This document shows, piece by piece, positions 20,289 to 23,964 of a stretch of DNA of 23,964 bases; the stretch's first letter is position 1, and each line of letters begins with the position of its first letter. Under the pieces are notes generated by a model. That model was not told where the DNA came from. It did not search any database and saw only the letters and a list, made by a program, of their open reading frames with translations. This stretch comes from Candidatus Bipolaricaulota bacterium (GTDB lineage Bacteria; Bipolaricaulota; Bipolaricaulia; UBA7950; UBA9294). A program made the translations under genes and the position numbers. Location of the stretch: assembly GCA_015485945.1 (NCBI GenBank), contig WFSM01000087.1:1-23964 (forward strand), written 5' to 3'.

Positions 20289-20978
20289 ATGGGTTTATTA
20301 AACCTTATCTGGAGTAGCTTTCCTGCGTTGTTGCGGGGAACAGTGGTAACTTTGGAATTGACTTTGGCTTTTCTTAGCCTTGGTCTTATCATAGGGATTT
20401 CTCTAGCGCTTAGCCGGGTTTATGGCGGGCAAGTATTAGCTAAGCTAGCATCCGGCTTCGAACAGATTTTTCGTGGTATTCCTGCTCTTGTTCTTCTCTT
20501 TCTGTTTTACTTTGGGGCTGCTGAATTTGGCATTAACCTCTCAGTGGTTACGGCGGCAATTTTAGCGATGGGGCTACGATCATCCGCTTATCAATCCCAG
20601 ATATTTCGAGGAGCTATTCAATCAATCAGCAGCGGGCAAATGATGGCAGCACGTGCGTTAGGAATGAATTTGTACAAAGCAGCCCGTTATATCATTCTGC
20701 CGCAAGCATTGCGATTTTCTATTGCTCCCTGGAGTAACGAGTATGCCGGGGTGTTAAAGGATACGTCACTTTGTTATGCGATTGGGGTTGTCGAACTGAT
20801 GCGGCAAGGGAGATACATTGTGGCTAGAACGTTTGGGCACAGCCTCCTAATCTACATATTAATTGCAGTTATTTATTTTATTCTAGTCTATATTGGCTTG
20901 AAAGGGCTTAGGCTATTGGAGATAAGATTACATGTTCCAGGTTTTGAAACAAAAAGAAATGGACTTGAAAGGATTTGA
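20289..20978 (+). CDS. amino-acid ABC transporter permease (HisM/GlnP type), first
   Basis: A 229-residue inner-membrane permease of the polar-amino-acid (His/Glu/Gln/Arg/opine) family with about five helices. Family marks are 'GTVVTLELTLAFLSLGLIIG' at the start, 'FRGIPALVLLFLFYFG', and the ATPase-coupling loop 'QMMAARALGMNLYKAARYIILPQALR' (in part). It should pair with the permease at 21738 around the ATPase at 20980. The ATG has a strong AAAAGGAGGT site. The 130-base upstream gap shows no clear promoter, so it may be cotranscribed with the PLP-enzyme gene. The binding partner is presumably the protein encoded at 16100. Confidence 0.93.
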   Translation: MGLLNLIWSSFPALLRGTVVTLELTLAFLSLGLIIGISLALSRVYGGQVLAKLASGFEQIFRGIPALVLLFLFYFGAAEFGINLSVVTAAILAMGLRSSAYQSQIFRGAIQSISSGQMMAARALGMNLYKAARYIILPQALRFSIAPWSNEYAGVLKDTSLCYAIGVVELMRQGRYIVARTFGHSLLIYILIAVIYFILVYIGLKGLRLLEIRLHVPGFETKRNGLERI

Positions 20979-20979
20979 T

Positions 20980-21741
20980 ATGTCGAATAACATAATCTTA
21001 AGAGTTGAAGACCTCCACAAGGTATATGGGGCATTAGAAGTTTTAAAAGGGGTAACGTTTAGTCTTAGCAAAGGAGAGTCGAAAGTTATCATCGGACCTT
21101 CCGGTACAGGGAAAAGTACGCTACTCAGATGCATCAATCGGCTTACCCAACCGAGTTCTGGGCGGGTTTGGCTTGATGACGTTGAAGTAACCGATCATAA
21201 GGCCAACATCAATCAAATCCGCGCTTCCATAGGGATGGTCTTTCAAGATTTTAATCTCTTTTCCCACTTGCAGATATTAGATAATGTGCGAATAGGCCCG
21301 ATGAAAGTCAAAGGCATGAGCAAAGAAGAAGCGACCAAACTTGCAATGGAGGAACTTGCTAATGTAGGGCTCGCCGACAAAGTTAAAGCCTATCCAGCGG
21401 AGCTCTCGGGTGGGCAGCAACAACGGGCATCTATCGCCCGTGCTCTAGCTATGAACCCGAAACTAATCCTATTTGATGAACCAACCTCGGCCCTCGATCC
21501 CGAACTAATCGGTGAGGTTCTCACGGTAATGATCAATCTCGCTAAGGACGGGATGACTATGCTAGTTGTCTCCCATGAAATGGGCTTTGCGAGATCAGTA
21601 GCAGATGAGATTATATTTCTTGAAAATGGAGTAATCCTAGAAGAGGGTCCTCCAAATCAACTCTTCCTTCATCCTAAGCATAATAGGACTGCCGAGTTTT
21701 TGCATAAAATTACAGAATTATACGGGGAGACAGTTAAATGA
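20980..21741 (+). CDS. amino-acid ABC transporter ATP-binding protein
   Basis: A 253-residue ATPase of the GlnQ/HisP type. All motifs are intact: Walker A GPSGTGKST (39-47), Q-loop Gln89 in 'VFQDFNLF', signature LSGGQQQR (142-149), Walker B LILFDEP (162-168), D-loop 'SALDPEL' and switch His199 in 'VVSHEMGFA'. The C-terminal 'FLENGVILEEGPPNQLF' is typical of amino-acid importers. I chose the ATG at 20980, one base after the permease stop and behind GAAAGGA; an upstream ATG at 20932 would overlap the permease by 47 bases. Its stop overlaps the next permease start (ATGA). Confidence 0.95.
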   Translation: MSNNIILRVEDLHKVYGALEVLKGVTFSLSKGESKVIIGPSGTGKSTLLRCINRLTQPSSGRVWLDDVEVTDHKANINQIRASIGMVFQDFNLFSHLQILDNVRIGPMKVKGMSKEEATKLAMEELANVGLADKVKAYPAELSGGQQQRASIARALAMNPKLILFDEPTSALDPELIGEVLTVMINLAKDGMTMLVVSHEMGFARSVADEIIFLENGVILEEGPPNQLFLHPKHNRTAEFLHKITELYGETVK

Positions 21742-22415
21742 GCCTAGTTTTCAGTTGGGGTTGGTTGCCGCTATTAGGTAAAGGGGCCTTAGTTACTTTT
21801 GAGCTAACGGTGTTATCGATCTCCATTGGTTTGTTTTTAGGTATTTTGCTCTCACTGGGACGAGTATATGGCAACAAGCCGGTATATTTGCTCTCCAGCT
21901 TTTATGTACAGGTATTTCGTGGTACTCCTTTGCTGACTCAGCTTTTTATTCTCTACTTTGGTCTTCCGTCTGTGGGCATTATGCTCCCACCATTTTTAGC
22001 GGCGGTTATTGGTATGGGCTTGAATAGTGGGGCTTATCAGGCAGAGTATTTCCGCGGGTCAATCCAAACAATTAGGGGGGGGCAAATGGTAGCTGCCAGG
22101 GCTTTAGGGATGAGTCAATGGCAAGCTATTAAGTACATTATTCTCCCGCAGGCATTAAGGCTAGCCATCCCTTCTTGGTCTAATGAATTGATTTACCTGT
22201 TGAAATATTCCTCGATAGCCTATATGATTCAAGTTCCCGAACTGATGTTTGAGGGAAGAGTCATTGCTAGTCAGACGTTCAGAACTTTCGAAGTCTTTTT
22301 AGTTGTTGCATTAATGTATCTCGCGGTTGTGATTGTTCTTTCTCAACTCTTAGGAGCTTTGGAAAGAAGGTTTAAGATTCCAGGGTTGGGAAGGAGTGGG
22401 CGGATATTGACCTGA
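21738..22415 (+). CDS. amino-acid ABC transporter permease (HisM/GlnP type), second
   Basis: A 225-residue permease that is a clear paralogue of the one at 20289: 'GALVTFELTVLSISIGLFLG', 'FRGTPLLTQLFILYFGLP', and the coupling loop 'QMVAARALGMSQWQAIKYII' followed by 'LPQALRLAIPSWSNEL'. The two probably form a heterodimeric channel, with the ATPase gene between them in the order permease-ATPase-permease. Its start overlaps the ATPase stop by four bases. A 57-base gap leads to the aminotransferase, so one transcript is likely. Confidence 0.93.
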   Translation: MSLVFSWGWLPLLGKGALVTFELTVLSISIGLFLGILLSLGRVYGNKPVYLLSSFYVQVFRGTPLLTQLFILYFGLPSVGIMLPPFLAAVIGMGLNSGAYQAEYFRGSIQTIRGGQMVAARALGMSQWQAIKYIILPQALRLAIPSWSNELIYLLKYSSIAYMIQVPELMFEGRVIASQTFRTFEVFLVVALMYLAVVIVLSQLLGALERRFKIPGLGRSGRILT

Positions 22416-22472
22416 TTGGTTTTGTATTGATTAATAAGTAAAACAGTTAATAATCTTGTAAGGAGGTATACG

Positions 22473-23780
22473 TTGAGCAATTCGGTGATTTTAAAAACTC
22501 CCATTCCGGGACCCAAATCGCGTGAGATCGCCGCTAAGAAAATGCAATATGTCCCTAAGGCATTTGCAACTCTTGCGCCTTTCTACATTGCGGACGGGCA
22601 CGGCGCTCTGGTGAGAGACGCCGATGGCAATCAGTTCATCGATTTTACTGGTGGATGGGGATGCTTGATCGTTGGGCACACACCGAAGCGCGTCTGCAAT
22701 GCGATCAGTGATCAAGCTGCCAAGTACATACATACGGACTTTACAGCCGTTCCTTACGAGCCATTCGTTGTGCTCGCAGAGCGGCTTGCTAAACTAGCTC
22801 CCGGTCACGGTCCTAAGCAGGTTGCGTTTTTTAACAGTGGTGCCGAAGCGATAGAAAATGCAGTGAAAATTGCCCGCAAATATACAAAACGTCGCGCAGT
22901 TGTAGTATTCGAAGGAGCATTCCATGGTCGCACGCTACTCACGATGACCATGACACATAAAGCGTCTCCGTATAAAGCGGGATTTGGCCCATTTGCTTCC
23001 GACATTTATCGACTTCCGTTTCCCAATCTTTACCGTAACAATATGAGCATCGCAGATTTTGACCGAGCGTTTGCGGCCCTTGTGGATCCGATGGAAGTTG
23101 CTGCCATTGTCGTAGAACCGCTGCAAGGAGAAGGAGGGTTTGTCGTCCCCGTCGAAGGGTTCCTTGAGTACCTCCGCAAGTTTACCGATCAGTATGGCAT
23201 TGTACTTGTGGCAGACGAGATCCAAACCGGGGTTGGACGAACAGGAAAATTCTTTGCCGTTGAGCACTACGGAGTGGAACCGGACTTAATCACCATTGCC
23301 AAATCCATCGCTGCCGGTCTACCCCTTTCTGCTGTTATCGGTAAAAAGAAGATCTACGATAGCATCCCCGAAAGCTCCATCGGTGGGACGTATGTCGGAA
23401 ACCCAGTAGCCTGTAGAGCAGCCATTGAAGTTCTGAACATCATCGAAGAGGACAATCTGCTCGATCGCGCTGTTGCCATCGGTGGCATCGTCCGCGCACG
23501 GTTCGTAGACATGCAGCAGAAGTACCAGATTATTGGAGACGTACGCGGTCTCGGGGCCATGCTGGGAATGGAATTAGTCAAGGATCACAGCACCAAAGAG
23601 CCAGCTAAGGAAGAGTGTTCCGCCATCGTGCAGGAGTGCCTGCACCACGGATTGATAATCCCAAGTGCCGGCATTTATGGAAACGTACTACGAATGCTTG
23701 TTAGCCTGACCATTACAGATGAACAACTAAACGAGGGACTGGATATTCTCGAACGAGCGATTCAGAAGGTTTCTAGCTAA
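22473..23780 (+). CDS. class III PLP aminotransferase (GABA/ornithine-type)
   Basis: A 435-residue fold-type-I aminotransferase that moves omega- or alpha-amino groups to 2-oxo acids. Visible are 'FFNSGAEAIENAVKIAR' (about 119-135, PLP phosphate region), 'EGAFHGRTLLTMTMT', 'VVEPLQGEGGF' (about 213-223), the PLP-ring Asp248 in 'VADEIQTGVGRTG', the Schiff-base Lys277 in 'TIAKSIAAGLPLSAV' and the Thr in 'GGTYVGNP'. It is closest to 4-aminobutyrate or related transaminases, and exact substrate is not readable. The TTG start at 22473 has an excellent AAGGAGGT site. It lies behind the importer and likely deaminates the imported compound. Its base composition is less AT-rich than the importer genes. 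Confidence 0.92.
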   Translation: MSNSVILKTPIPGPKSREIAAKKMQYVPKAFATLAPFYIADGHGALVRDADGNQFIDFTGGWGCLIVGHTPKRVCNAISDQAAKYIHTDFTAVPYEPFVVLAERLAKLAPGHGPKQVAFFNSGAEAIENAVKIARKYTKRRAVVVFEGAFHGRTLLTMTMTHKASPYKAGFGPFASDIYRLPFPNLYRNNMSIADFDRAFAALVDPMEVAAIVVEPLQGEGGFVVPVEGFLEYLRKFTDQYGIVLVADEIQTGVGRTGKFFAVEHYGVEPDLITIAKSIAAGLPLSAVIGKKKIYDSIPESSIGGTYVGNPVACRAAIEVLNIIEEDNLLDRAVAIGGIVRARFVDMQQKYQIIGDVRGLGAMLGMELVKDHSTKEPAKEECSAIVQECLHHGLIIPSAGIYGNVLRMLVSLTITDEQLNEGLDILERAIQKVSS

Positions 23781-23816
23781 AAACGGCAATCCAACCCACA
23801 AAAAGGAGTGATAGAT

Positions 23817-23964
23817 ATGAAAAAACGAGTGATCATCATGGGGGCCGCCGGGCGCGACTTCCACAACTTCAACACCGTATTTCGGGACAATCCGGATTAC
23901 GAGGTAGTGGCGTTTACCGCCACGCAGATCCCGGACATCGAGGGGCGGGTTTACCCTCCGGAGC
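23817..23964 (+). CDS. COG2403-type predicted GTPase, 5' part only
   Basis: The first 49 codons of a gene that runs off the window. The start 'MKKRVIIMGAAGRDFHNFNT' and the following 'NPDYEVVAFTATQIPDIEGR' are the characteristic N-terminus of the COG2403 predicted GTPase family, often annotated as cyclic 2,3-diphosphoglycerate synthetase-like. These genes often neighbour amino-acid and carbamoyl catabolism genes, but I cite this from general knowledge. The ATG at 23817 follows an AAAAGGAG site, 36 bases after the aminotransferase stop, so it belongs to the same unit. Its base composition is GC-rich again, unlike the genes at 15187-22415. Confidence 0.7.
   Translation, partial: MKKRVIIMGAAGRDFHNFNTVFRDNPDYEVVAFTATQIPDIEGRVYPPE

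Noticed and set aside
1..23964. CRISPR arrays, phage genes, toxin-antitoxin pairs, rRNA genes
   Set aside because: No regularly spaced repeats, cas genes, structural phage genes, typical small toxin pairs or rRNA sequence were visible on reading through.

Overview
The window reads as chromosomal DNA from a free-living bacterium with a fairly GC-rich genome. About 14.7 kb of visibly GC-rich housekeeping genes (bases 1-14760) is joined abruptly to about 9 kb of clearly more AT-rich DNA (from about 14765) that carries a different kind of gene set. Exported proteins have type I signal peptides (AxA-like ends) and no lipobox, which suggests a cell with a periplasm. Amino-acid and peptide use, lipoate metabolism and SD-led translation (several near-perfect AAAGGAGGTGA sites) fit an anaerobic or fermentative heterotroph. 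A candidate-phylum lineage such as Bipolaricaulota is possible, but this is only a guess from gene content.

Layout. (1) 1-1999, plus strand: the end of a short-chain dehydrogenase, an Eis-like acetyltransferase and a small membrane protein. (2) 2000-3331 is a gene graveyard: a minus-strand mosaic fragment of pyruvate kinase is fused to a 5'-truncated PAS-HD-GYP gene with two frameshifts. (3) 3442-6391, plus strand: a four-gene ABC transporter operon of the NitT/TauT-like, AAA-associated type, with two separate permeases, an ATPase and a detached AAA-associated domain protein, and no binding protein. (4) 6429-7856, minus strand: intact pyruvate kinase. The transporter operon therefore lies between two same-orientation pyk sequences. 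(5) 7912-8629: tRNA-Glu(CTC) with its own promoter and terminator, then a CDP-alcohol phosphatidyltransferase with an altered motif. (6) 12719-8626, minus strand: a tightly overlapping six-gene operon running lipoyl-domain protein, lipB, lipA, lplA-like, DUF501, ruvB. (7) 12770-14774, plus strand: ychF, a Sua5/YrdC gene, and an EamA permease cut off after about 87 codons.

The cut EamA gene is followed by a short IS3-family remnant (14777-15034) and a perfect-consensus sigma-70 promoter. From there an AT-richer gene set runs to the window end: an IclR regulator, an amino-acid-binding protein, an exported C69 dipeptidase, a threonine-synthase-like PLP enzyme, a polar-amino-acid ABC permease/ATPase/permease set, a class III aminotransferase, and the start of a COG2403-type predicted GTPase. 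Together these look like a regulated cassette that cleaves dipeptides outside the membrane, imports the amino acid and breaks it down. Its composition, position and the broken gene at its edge suggest horizontal acquisition or a recombination boundary, although an assembly join has to be excluded.

How the genes work together: the lipoate operon makes (LipB, LipA), scavenges or transfers (LplA-like) and provides an acceptor (free lipoyl domain) for one cofactor. The accessory cassette couples extracellular peptide hydrolysis to uptake and transamination under a local regulator. The duplicated pyk fragment and the decayed HD-GYP gene record rearrangement around the orphan ABC transporter.
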